A DNA stretch of 64,000 nt from an uncultured Alphaproteobacteria bacterium. Its GTDB lineage: Bacteria; Pseudomonadota; Alphaproteobacteria; Rs-D84. The stretch lies in the NCBI GenBank assembly GCA_937903135.1, contig CALDAH010000008.1:1-64000 (forward strand). Direction: 5' to 3'. This document shows, in pieces, positions 44,265-51,825 of this stretch. How positions within the stretch are numbered: the first letter of the stretch is position 1; each line of letters starts with the position of its first letter. Made by a program: the position numbers and the translations under genes. The notes below the pieces were generated by a model. It worked only from the letters and a program-made list of their open reading frames with translations, did not search any database and was not told the origin of the DNA.

Positions 44265-44891
44265 TTAAAAGATTTCGCAACGGACTGGGCCGTATTTCGC
44301 GCGTGACCATGCGTATTTGACGCCATGGGCAAATGCGTCGCATTGGTCTTTGAATGTGCTGGATGGGAATGTCAGTAATTCCGCGCGAAAATCCGTCCAC
44401 CACGGCCCGGCAACAGATGGAAATAACACGATCCCTTCTGCAAGATAAAAGGTTATTCCGTTAAATCTTGTTATCTTATCAGTATCTGCGGGAACGACCT
44501 TTACATGCCCATTATATTTTGTCACGGTTTTTAGGTGTTGTATTAACTGCGTGCCGGATGAGGCGTCTTCTATAACAACGGACGGATAACCGCATCGTGG
44601 GTACTGGGCGGTTGTCGTGTCAAATAATTCATCAACCTTTTTCACAAGTTCGGGGAAAGAAAGTTTGGCACGAACAACGTTCAAAAGGTAAATTTTTCGG
44701 TTGGTTCTGTTCACCCCCAATATTACAAACGCGGAATACGCATTATTCGGCCCTGTTTTTGACGCGGTATCACATGCGATGACAAGTTCAGAAAATTGTG
44801 GCAAATCACCGTTATAATAGTGCAGCCACTCTTCCTTTACCATATTCCCGTCGGCCGGTGTCGGCAATGCGATATGCACGTTTCTGGGCAT
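44265..44891 (-). pseudogene. Phage terminase large subunit, nuclease half only
   Basis: About 208 codons matching the C-terminal RNase H-like nuclease of TerL: GNMVKEEWLHYY, LVIACDTASKTG (first Asp), LLNVVRAKLSFPELVKKV, VVIEDASSGTQLIQHL (Glu), DKITRFNGITFYLAEG and KDQCDAFAHGVKYAW (last Asp). The N-terminal packaging ATPase is absent. The frame begins inside the end of the ParB-like gene, and the join looks like a deletion that removed the start of TerL and everything between. Nuclease residues remain, but packaging is impossible. Confidence 0.85.
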
Positions 44892-45132
44892 CCGTCAGAT
44901 GCGACAGGATTATCGCCGGCACCTCGGTCATGCCGGCCTCCTGGGCCGCCGCCACGCGCCCATGCCCGGCGATGATTTCCAGATTTTCGTCCAGCAGGAT
45001 CGGATTGATGAACCCGAATTCTCTGATGGATTCTCGTATCTTCGCCACCTGAGCGCGATTATGCAACTTCGGGTTGTTTTTATACGCCCGAATGTCGGTT
45101 AGTTTTATGTTTTGTATAGTCAAATCTGTCAT
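44812..45132 (-). pseudogene. ParB-like nuclease domain gene, truncated at its 3' end
   Basis: 106 codons. ParB N-terminal domain of the phage type: LTDIRAYKNNPKLHNRAQVAKI, FGFINPILLDENLEIIAGHGRVAAAQEAGM, VPAIILSHLTDAQKRAYRIAD. In intact phage versions a methyltransferase or helical domain follows; here the family match stops near RIAD and the reading frame runs out of phase over the terminase remnant for another 12 residues. The deletion join is therefore close to 44850. Confidence 0.8.
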
Positions 45133-45162
45133 AGATTCACCTTTTCGTTGTTTGTTTATCTT

Positions 45163-45281
45163 CCCTATAAAATTTTTATAGGGGCCTAACTGTTTAGGGA
45201 AAGTTAAAGTTTACTCAGGGCGCGCGCCCAGAAACCTATAGACTTTCCATCTTATAAGGCGATCTGAAAGTTTACTCGGGG
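45163..45281. promoter_or_regulatory. Palindromes and direct repeats upstream of the ParB-like gene
   Basis: In a 259-base gap: a perfect 10-base-arm palindrome CCCTATAAAA-T-TTTTATAGGG (45163-45183), a CCTAA/TTAGG palindrome just after it (about 45185-45198), and AAAGTTTACTC in two copies (45206 and 45267, followed by AGGG and GGGG). These look like repressor or phage control sites. The remainder to 45391 holds a TGATATAAT box at about 45352 and GGAGGGGGAG before the ASCH gene. Confidence 0.45.
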
Positions 45282-45391
45282 TGTTCTGTTGGTAATTTAA
45301 AGCTAGCTATGGTATTTTGGGTAAATAGTGATGGAAAAAAATACATTTTTATGATATAATATTTGGTAAGCTAAACAGGAGGGGGAGAGTT

Positions 45392-45766
45392 ATGTGTCGG
45401 GTGCTTTTATCGATTAACCCAGAATACGTGGAAAAGATTTTCTCCGGTGAGAAAGAATTTGAATTCCGTAAAAATCGTTGCAAATCCGATGTCGATAAAA
45501 TGGTTATTTATTGCACCGCGCCAGTTATGAAAGTAATTGGGGAGGCGGATATTGTTGAGATACTAGAGGATAGCCCATCCGTTGTATGGAAAAAAACGCA
45601 GAATAAATCTGGTGTTACTAAGGATTTCTATGATTCTTATTATGCGGGGCGCACAAAATCAGTGGCTTATAAATTAGCGAATATTAAAAAATACAAGAGT
45701 CCAAAAACTTTAAAATCATTTGGTATTGCCTCTGCGCCACAATCATTTGTTTACTTGTCTCGATAA
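45392..45766 (+). CDS. ASCH-domain protein
   Basis: 124 aa, a single ASCH (PUA-like beta-barrel) domain: LLSINPEYVEKIFSGEKEFEFRKNRCK at the N-terminus, then MVIYCTAPVMKVIGEADIVEI and a helical segment with AGRTKSVAYKLANIKKYKS. The G-x-K-x-x-E-x-R signature is there (GEKEFEFRK). ASCH domains bind RNA or modified nucleotides; related proteins hydrolyse modified nucleosides. A strong promoter and AGGAGGGGG site precede it. It is followed after 68 bases by a PIN-GNAT-ASCH protein and probably works with it. Confidence 0.82.
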   Translation: MCRVLLSINPEYVEKIFSGEKEFEFRKNRCKSDVDKMVIYCTAPVMKVIGEADIVEILEDSPSVVWKKTQNKSGVTKDFYDSYYAGRTKSVAYKLANIKKYKSPKTLKSFGIASAPQSFVYLSR

Positions 45767-45834
45767 TTTTTATTTTACCCCTTGATTTTGGCAGCTTTTT
45801 TATTAAATACTATCTGTAATAGGATTTTATCTAT

Positions 45835-47343
45835 ATGCCAAAGGTATTACTTGATACAAATATTATCATATACAGAGAAACGGATCGTATTTTGAATCCG
45901 AATACTCCTGATTTGTTTAATTGGTTAGATAGACTTCATTACGATAAGTATATTCATCCTATATCAGAGCAAGAAATTTCGCAATATGCTGATGTTCAGA
46001 AAAGAGAAGTAATTTTATCAAAACTAGGTTCATACAATAAATTGACGGTGCTTGCTCCACTGGCGGAACCAATCCAGAACTTACTAAGACATGACGGAGA
46101 TGTAAATTCTCAAAATGATACAAAAATCTTAAATGAATTATATTGTAGTAGAGTTGATATCTTCATAACAGAAGATCGGCAGTTATATAATAAAGCACGA
46201 TGCTTAGGTGTTGCGGATAAAGTTTTTTCAATAGAAAGCTTTTCCGAAAAGATGTTATCTGAACATCCAGATTTGATAGACTACAATGTCTTGGCTGTTA
46301 GGAAAAAGAAAATTGGAGAACTTAATGTACATGATGAATTTTTTGATAGCTTGCGCGAAAGCTACGGTGGAATAGAGTTTGATAATTGGTTAAATAGAAA
46401 GTCTCAAGAAGACGCCTATGTTTGTTATTTAGGCGAAGATTTAAAAGCTTTTCTGTATCTAAAACAAGAAAATGAAGAAGAAAATTATTCTGATATAGAT
46501 CCAATATTGCCACGCAAAAAGCGTTTAAAAATAGGAACTTTTAAGGTTGCTATGAATGGATTAAAGCTTGGAGAAAGATTCCTAAAAATAGCATTTGATA
46601 ATGCTATTAACATGAACGTTGATGAAATTTACGTAACTATATTTGATTCTGATGCAAATGATTTACCAAAACAAGCATTGGTAAAGCAATTATGTGATTT
46701 TGGATTTTTCCGTTGGGGTACTAAGGGCAATGGTGAAGGGGTTTATGTTCGGAATATGTTACATGATTTCTGTCGTGATAAGCCAACTAAAACGTTTCCT
46801 TTTTTTAGCAAAAATTCCGACACATATTTCTGTTCGATATATTCCGAGTATCATACATCTTTGTTCCCGGATTCAATATTGAATAATGAGTCTCCTTACG
46901 ATTTTCAAGAAAATAAACCATTTAGAAACGCTATTACAAAAGTGTATATCTCTCGAGCATTATTTCGAGGGTTACGAACTGGAGATAATATAGTGTTTTA
47001 TCGTAATGGTGGTATGTATGCCGGTGTAATAACAACAATAGGAATCGTGAACAATGTGTACCATCCACGAACATTAGAAGAATTTAAAAATTGTTGTAAA
47101 CGTAGAACTATTTTTTCGGATGCAGAATTGGAAACTCAGTGGAATTACAATCAAAACAAACCTTTTGTTGTTGAATTTTTATACGCGTATTCTTTCCCTA
47201 GTCCTAAGGTTAATCTAAAAACATTATATGATAAGGGTGTTTTTTGTGGCGATTTTCCGCGTGGTTTTGCACCGCTGTCTAAAGAACAATTTGAAACAAT
47301 GTTGCGACTAACTAGAACAAGTACAAAATATATTGTTGAATAG
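45835..47343 (+). CDS. PIN nuclease - GNAT acetyltransferase - ASCH-like fusion
   Basis: 502 aa. Residues 1-140: PIN domain, VLLDTNIIIYRETD with the first acidic residue and ILNELYCSRVDIFITEDRQL with later ones. Residues about 170-305: GNAT fold with FLYLKQENEE, KIGTFKVAMNGLKLGERFLKI (acetyl-CoA loop position) and GFFRWGTKGNGEGVYVRNM. Residues about 355-490: ASCH/EVE-like barrel, ITKVYISRALFRGLRTGDNIVFYR and YAGVITTIGIVN. PIN domains cut RNA; the three-domain form suggests an RNA-targeting toxin or defence effector. AT-rich; AGGA precedes the ATG. Convergent with the Fic gene, with a 4-base gap. Confidence 0.75.
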   Translation: MPKVLLDTNIIIYRETDRILNPNTPDLFNWLDRLHYDKYIHPISEQEISQYADVQKREVILSKLGSYNKLTVLAPLAEPIQNLLRHDGDVNSQNDTKILNELYCSRVDIFITEDRQLYNKARCLGVADKVFSIESFSEKMLSEHPDLIDYNVLAVRKKKIGELNVHDEFFDSLRESYGGIEFDNWLNRKSQEDAYVCYLGEDLKAFLYLKQENEEENYSDIDPILPRKKRLKIGTFKVAMNGLKLGERFLKIAFDNAINMNVDEIYVTIFDSDANDLPKQALVKQLCDFGFFRWGTKGNGEGVYVRNMLHDFCRDKPTKTFPFFSKNSDTYFCSIYSEYHTSLFPDSILNNESPYDFQENKPFRNAITKVYISRALFRGLRTGDNIVFYRNGGMYAGVITTIGIVNNVYHPRTLEEFKNCCKRRTIFSDAELETQWNYNQNKPFVVEFLYAYSFPSPKVNLKTLYDKGVFCGDFPRGFAPLSKEQFETMLRLTRTSTKYIVE

Positions 47344-47347
47344 ATAT

Positions 47348-48403
47348 TTATAACTTTTCATACCATGCGGATTTGGTGCTGCCAAGTTTTTTCAAAATGC
47401 CGCGTTTAACCAGTGATTGAACGGATTTTTTTACTGTTTCCAGATTCTTGTCCAATGTGCGCGAGATGTCGGTCGCTGTCCAACGACTTTGCGTTTCAAA
47501 CAGGTCTAAAATCGCCGTGGCGGTTGCCGACAGCTTTCCGTCGTTTGCCGCCATTGTCATTGCGATTTTTGATTCCAAATGTTGTTTTTGTTTGAATAAC
47601 GAATTTACAAAGAATGTCAGCCACGGCTCATAATCAACATTGGCCGTCCAAATGCCTTTCTGAGTGCCGCGCAGTGCCAGGTAATATGACGATTTGCTGG
47701 CCTCTATAATAGATTCCATTGATGCATACGGCATATAACTGTACCCATGTTGCAACATCAACAATACGGTCAGGGCACGCGACATACGGCCGTTTCCATC
47801 CGTAAAGGGATGAATGGCCAGAAAATGCACAATAAAGACCCCGATAACTATTATTGGGTGTAAATAGTCGTCCGCCAGATTGCGCCGGGCCCAATCAACC
47901 AGTTCGGTCATCAACCGTGGCGTATCGAATGGTGTTGCGGTTTCAAATATAGAGCCGATTTCATTGCCATTGGCATCAAATGCCGCCACGCGGTTGGAAT
48001 CTTTTTTATATTCGCCGCGATGACGCAAATCTTTGCCGGAATACCGCAACAATATTTTATGCAGTTGCTTTATGTAATTCTCGTTCAACGGAATTGTCGC
48101 GAAATCATCAAAAATAGTATTGATTAGGTCGGCATAGCCAGCAACTTCCTCTTCATCCCGTGATTTGAAAGACGTCTTGTTGATGTTACGGAACAGCGTT
48201 TCAATCTGGGCGTCGGACATCTGATTGCCCTCTATACGATTGGATGATCCCACAGATTCAATCGTTGCGATACGGCGCATTGATTTTAACTGTGCGGGAC
48301 GCAGGCGTACCAAACCACCGTTCCAAGTGGCCTTGAAACTGTCTATCTCGCTGATTTTTTTCAGCATATCCGGTGTGATATGAATGTTGTTTATGTTTGG
48401 CAT
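47348..48403 (-). CDS. Fic-family AMP-transferase
   Basis: 351 aa. The Fic core is HPFTDGNGRMSR (about 198-209), matching HxFx(D/E)GNGRxxR, so it should transfer AMP or a related nucleotide to a target. An inhibitory-helix motif SNRIEG (54-59) precedes it on the same chain, making it self-inhibited (class II). A winged-helix at the C-terminus (residues about 290-345) suggests DNA binding. ATG 48403 with GGGGG 5 bases ahead is chosen over an ATG 12 bases upstream. Repeats in its promoter could be its own operator. Confidence 0.9.
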   Translation of the reverse strand: MPNINNIHITPDMLKKISEIDSFKATWNGGLVRLRPAQLKSMRRIATIESVGSSNRIEGNQMSDAQIETLFRNINKTSFKSRDEEEVAGYADLINTIFDDFATIPLNENYIKQLHKILLRYSGKDLRHRGEYKKDSNRVAAFDANGNEIGSIFETATPFDTPRLMTELVDWARRNLADDYLHPIIVIGVFIVHFLAIHPFTDGNGRMSRALTVLLMLQHGYSYMPYASMESIIEASKSSYYLALRGTQKGIWTANVDYEPWLTFFVNSLFKQKQHLESKIAMTMAANDGKLSATATAILDLFETQSRWTATDISRTLDKNLETVKKSVQSLVKRGILKKLGSTKSAWYEKL

Positions 48404-48418
48404 GGCTGCCCCCAAAAT

Positions 48419-48467
48419 TTACCTAATTATTATTTCTATTACCTAATCTTACCTAAATGTTACCTAA
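48419..48467 (-). promoter_or_regulatory. Operator array of TTAGGTAA repeats before the Fic gene
   Basis: Four TTACCTAA copies (TTAGGTAA on the coding strand) start at 48419, 48439, 48449 and 48460, spaced 20, 10 and 11 bases, in phase with the DNA helix. They begin 16 bases upstream of the Fic ATG. The Fic protein's C-terminal winged helix is the obvious candidate to bind them. Confidence 0.6.
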
Positions 48468-48498
48468 TTGTCCAGTGTTTTTACCAGATAATACAAGA

Positions 48499-48543
48499 TA
48501 TCGCTAATTTGCGGGGTTGAAATTAGCGATATAATTAGCGATA
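48499..48543. repeat. 12-base inverted repeat with an added half-site
   Basis: TATCGCTAATTT (48499-48510) is inverted at 48520-48531 across GCGGGGTTG, and ATTAGCGATA recurs at 48534-48543. It may be an operator or a recombination/replication site. The following 48544-48900 is GC-rich at first, with TTCCCTG repeated near 48580-48630, and shows no gene I can support. Confidence 0.55.
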
Positions 48544-48906
48544 AATGGGTGGGTATACCTTGGCAAGGCGGGGTGTGGGTTGTTCCCTGATGTGGGCGAG
48601 TAAAATCCCTGTTCCTGATATACAAGTTCCCTGTTATTTTTGTGGGGGATTTTGTGAAAGTGGCGGAAATACCAAAATTCGCTCGGCTTTGCCTGCGCGT
48701 ATCCTCGTAATGGCAATAAATTGCCAACTCGGATTCCCTGTTAATCCCTGTATTTTGTTGTATGGCGTTTGCCGTAGAATCTTACCACACCGCCAGGAAT
48801 ATAGAGCATCCCACGGCAACCCCGCGGGATGTTTATTTTGCCCCCGACAGCATACATTGCCCAACCCCCGATGGCGGTTTATATTGCTTTTTATCATAAT
48901 TTAGAA

Positions 48907-48985
48907 TATAATAATCAGCATGAATAACGGCGACATTTTGTCGCTGTTTTTTTATTGTCCCGCCGACCGCGGGCTTTTTTATTTA
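48907..48985 (+). promoter_or_regulatory. Promoter plus double-terminator leader of the MuF-type gene
   Basis: TATAAT at 48907-48912, then hairpin one GCGACA/TGTCGC (48930-48944) with TGTTTTTTT, hairpin two CCCGC/GCGGG (48959-48973) with CTTTTTT, then AAAAGGAATC and ATG 49002. The layout and T-tract spacing match the leaders at 64-138 and 27961-28033. A 45-codon reading frame also begins at 48920 but is probably not real. Confidence 0.65.
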
Positions 48986-49001
48986 CCAAAAGGAATCACA
49001 A

Positions 49002-50130
49002 ATGAAAACACCACAATTTTTAAGGGAAATGATGTCGTCGCCTGCGTATATGGATAAAAACAGTGACATTTATGCCATGGCTGAACGGTATCTAAAAATG
49101 TTCTATCCGGGTATGGTCGGGATGGATGCAACAGGGCGAATGAAAGAACCCGAGTATGATATGACGCTGGAACAGTTTAACAAAGCTCAGGCAGATATGA
49201 ATGCGGCTTTAGAAGAGGCAATATCGGATGCAGAATCTGAATATGAAAAAGAAACGGGCGAACCGGCAGAATTTGATAAATATATAGAATTAGAAGAAAC
49301 CATAGATGTACGTGTACTGATGCCGGATGGTACAATAGAAAATAAACAGCTAGAGGTTTATACCCTTGATTTGCCAGAGGACGATGATGATACGCCAAAC
49401 GGCAAACCGCGGCATGTGTGGCGCTGGCACAGTGAAGATGGTGAAAACACCTGTTCCGCGTGTGCATCGCGTGATGGCGAAATATATGATAGCGCAGATG
49501 ATATTCCGGAAATACCGTTTCATCCCAACTGCCGCTGCAGAATAACAGAGGATGTAATAGACCCAGATGGTCGTACATTAAGCAGTAAACCGTATTCGCC
49601 AAAGAAACCGACGGCCACGCCCGAAACTGCGGCTAACACCCCAGCTGAAAAAGCAACATTTGAAAAGCCGGTTGATACCAAACCTGGTCAATACGCAGTT
49701 TTTGATGGAAAATCGTTGACCATTTATGACGATGGCGAAAAAGTTGCTGCATTTGCTGGGGTGTCCGGTAAGCCCGGATATCAATCTCCAGAATATCAAA
49801 ATAAAAAATATACCGGGCCGATTCCAGAAGGAGTTTATGTAATAAGAAAAGACAGGTTGCAATTATACAAGGATATAGACAGGTGGGATAGACAACTTTC
49901 TGCATTGGGGCGCGGAACTTGGCGTGGGGGGGGCTTATTCTTGGGGTGAATCCAGAGTTTGGTTGGAGGCCGCTAAAGAAACAAATACCTATGGGCGCAG
50001 CGGTTTTAGTGTCCATGGCGGAACAGAGCCGGGTTCTGCTGGATGCATTGATTTAACAGATCAGATGAGTGGCTTTACAAATTGGTTTGAAAATAATAAA
50101 AAAGATGTAATACTAAAAGTGGAATATTAA
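49002..50130 (+). CDS. Phage-head (MuF-like) / L,D-transpeptidase-type toxin, frameshifted at G8
   Basis: Residues 1-185 resemble the MuF/head-morphogenesis module: WRWHSEDGENTCSACASRDG and the hallmark HPNCRC (174-179). A Pro/Thr/Ala linker (190-225) leads to a DUF2778/Tlde1-like domain: GQYAVFDGKSLTIYDDGEKV, TGPIPEGVYVI, then in the next frame WGESRVWLEA, GFSVHGG and SAGCIDL with the catalytic His and Cys. The frame breaks at eight G (49926-49933): as read, translation stops at 49949; with seven G it continues to 50130 (375 aa). Tlde1 enzymes attack peptidoglycan peptides in the periplasm. The gene may be phase-variable, inactive, or misread. Confidence 0.75.
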
Positions 50131-50144
50131 AAACGGAAATATAA

Positions 50145-50474
50145 ATGAAAAAATATTTAACCCCAATCATGGCATGTTCTGCCGCCGTTGCGTTTTGTGC
50201 GTTTTTAATATTTTTAATTGATTTGGCTATTTTTGGTCGCGGCGGAAAAGTTTGCGGAATATGGGAGAAGACATTTCAAGAATATGAAGGAACTAATCGC
50301 GGATTAGTATTAATGGCGAACATGGACTTGTTATGTATTTTATTATCACTTGCTATATTTGGATTGCTGGTATTAGCATTATTTAAGCATTATGGGTATC
50401 GGGTTTTGTTATTACCAATAGGGGGGCTGGTATTATTCTTTGCAATAGGTCACCGTTTCTTGTGTTTCATATGA
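50145..50474 (+). CDS. Small membrane protein, candidate immunity protein 1
   Basis: 109 aa with three membrane helices (about 8-32, 58-80, 86-108) and an external loop containing GGKVCGIWEKTFQEYEG. It starts 14 bases after the toxin stop and overlaps the next gene by 4 bases. Related in layout to that gene (loop with GK-x-x-G). Position and membrane location fit protection against a periplasm-acting toxin, as for Tldi proteins; no known immunity family was recognised. Confidence 0.6.
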   Translation: MKKYLTPIMACSAAVAFCAFLIFLIDLAIFGRGGKVCGIWEKTFQEYEGTNRGLVLMANMDLLCILLSLAIFGLLVLALFKHYGYRVLLLPIGGLVLFFAIGHRFLCFI

Positions 50475-50785
50475 TGAATAAATATTTTGTTTTTATTGGC
50501 AGTATTGTGTCTCTGGCTCTGTTCTTATTCTTTTGGAATGATTTAGCTGGACTGCAAAGTAATGGGAAATGGGAGGGATTATTTTATTTCCTATGCGGGT
50601 ATGATTGCCTGGTATTGATAGATCGTATCGCAATGATATTTTCATTGGTAATTTTTATTCCATTTGCGATGGGGACTATAAAAAATTATAAATGGAAATT
50701 TCTGCTTGTGCCTATATTAGCGTGTTTTTTATGGTTTATCATAATGATGCTGCATTTATGGATTGTATCCATATTTTTTATATGA
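50471..50785 (+). CDS. Small membrane protein, candidate immunity protein 2
   Basis: 104 aa from ATG 50471 (ATGA overlap with the previous stop); an earlier GTG lies inside that gene. Three membrane helices and a loop with FWNDLAGLQSNGKWEGLFYF, which echoes the first protein's loop (FLIDLAIFGRGGKVCGIWEK). The two look like diverged duplicates. Co-translated with the first; likely same role. Confidence 0.6.
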   Translation: MMNKYFVFIGSIVSLALFLFFWNDLAGLQSNGKWEGLFYFLCGYDCLVLIDRIAMIFSLVIFIPFAMGTIKNYKWKFLLVPILACFLWFIIMMLHLWIVSIFFI

Positions 50786-50804
50786 TGACATTAAAGTAAT
50801 CTGG

Positions 50805-51230
50805 TTATAAATGTACAATCTCAGTGTCGGTAAATTGTTCGGCGATATATTCGGCGGCGAGGCGGCGGTGGCATTGGACGGCTGATTTTTCTGTGCATAG
50901 CAGGCAGATGCGATCAAGCGAGTCCGCGCTGCGCCCAGTGGTCGGGTGGCGTGTGGCTAATAATTCGCGGTACATCCGTTCGTATTCAGGCCATGTGATG
51001 CGACCATCTTTGTATCCGCTCAAGATTTCAGTCGTTGGGGCGAATTCCGGGTGGTATTCGTATCGTTTGCCCAGCACCGCGGCCAAACTGTCGCCACTGT
51101 AAAACGGCACGTATGTGCTGGTGCGCCATTGGCGTATGTCCCAGACCGTGCGCACACGCACCGCGTCTAATACATCTATAAACACATCCGGGCTTTTACC
51201 GCTGAAACCAATTGTGAATATCTTTGGCAT
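50805..51230 (-). CDS. DUF488-family protein
   Basis: 141 aa. DUF488 features: IFTIGFSGKSPDVFIDVLDAV, VWDIRQWRTSTY (usually VDVR..P.S), a middle YHPEFAPT segment, and LLCTEKSAVQCHRRLAAEYI, with the Cys and His of the family's conserved C-x-E-x-x-x-x-x-C-H-R. Its function is not established. It faces the candidate immunity genes tail to tail (20 bases). The 196 bases upstream hold a TATAAC-like sequence and a hairpin. Confidence 0.85.
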   Translation of the reverse strand: MPKIFTIGFSGKSPDVFIDVLDAVRVRTVWDIRQWRTSTYVPFYSGDSLAAVLGKRYEYHPEFAPTTEILSGYKDGRITWPEYERMYRELLATRHPTTGRSADSLDRICLLCTEKSAVQCHRRLAAEYIAEQFTDTEIVHL

Positions 51231-51377
51231 ATCAGTACAAAAATAGTCCGTTTAACATCAAATAGCAATTATTTTCCTGAATAAGAAATTTTCACGCACG
51301 CAACAGATTGTGCAAAATTATTTATATTACATATGTTATAGTTAGGCATATTTACGGATGCTATAAAGAATTATAAA

Positions 51378-51424
51378 TCCCTCGACGTTGGTTCGCTGAA
51401 TCATGCGCGGGGCCGGGGGATTAT
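51378..51424. terminator. Imperfect terminator hairpin
   Basis: AATCCC (about 51378-51383) pairs with GGGATT (51417-51422), with internal GC pairing, followed on the plus strand by ATTTTT. It abuts the stop of the minus-strand gene at 51427 and most likely ends that operon. Confidence 0.45.
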
Positions 51425-51426
51425 TT

Positions 51427-51825
51427 TTAGCGCGTCAGGCCCAATTCGCGCATTATCGGCAATAGATGTGGTGTCATTTCCGGATAGAATTTTTTCATCG
51501 TTGTATATGCGTCTAATGGCTTGTCGGATTTTGTAAGGCGGGCGCATTCCCAATCAATTATCATTTCAATATAGTCGCGCCGGGTTTTATTTTGTTTGTT
51601 TTCCACATGATGGCGATTGTGTGCACGGTGTTTTTTCTGAACCCATTTTTTATCACGTCTTGAAATCAGCGCCGCCGGATAGAGTAAAAGTAATTTATCC
51701 AAATCGTGCGTATATCCGCGAAATGTATTGTGGCCAAGCAATTTGCGTTCAACTTTTAGAAATGCTAGTTTATGCTGCCATGTGTATTTTACAAATCTGG
51801 TAAAGTTTTTATAGTTCATAGCCAT
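51427..51825 (-). CDS. DUF5662-like protein
   Basis: 132 aa from ATG 51825, which has AGGGGA 5 bases ahead; the open frame extends 19 codons further but without a site. YTWQHKLAFLKVERKLLGHNTF, YTHDLDKLLLLYP and HRAHNRHHVEN give a His/Asp pattern like an HD-type metal site, as in DUF5662. The C-terminus is helical. It overlaps the regulator upstream by 10 bases, so both are translated together. A metal-dependent phosphohydrolase role is inferred. Confidence 0.75.
   Translation of the reverse strand: MAMNYKNFTRFVKYTWQHKLAFLKVERKLLGHNTFRGYTHDLDKLLLLYPAALISRRDKKWVQKKHRAHNRHHVENKQNKTRRDYIEMIIDWECARLTKSDKPLDAYTTMKKFYPEMTPHLLPIMRELGLTR

Noticed and set aside
48545..48904. Open frames of 119 codons (plus) and 87 codons (minus) before the toxin leader
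   Set aside because: No ribosome binding site, odd composition full of Cys/Pro/Arg, and competing frames on both strands; the region also carries repeats and a leader.
48920..49057. 45-codon frame starting 7 bases after TATAAT
   Set aside because: It runs through both terminator hairpins and overlaps the MuF-type gene; the hairpins explain the sequence better.
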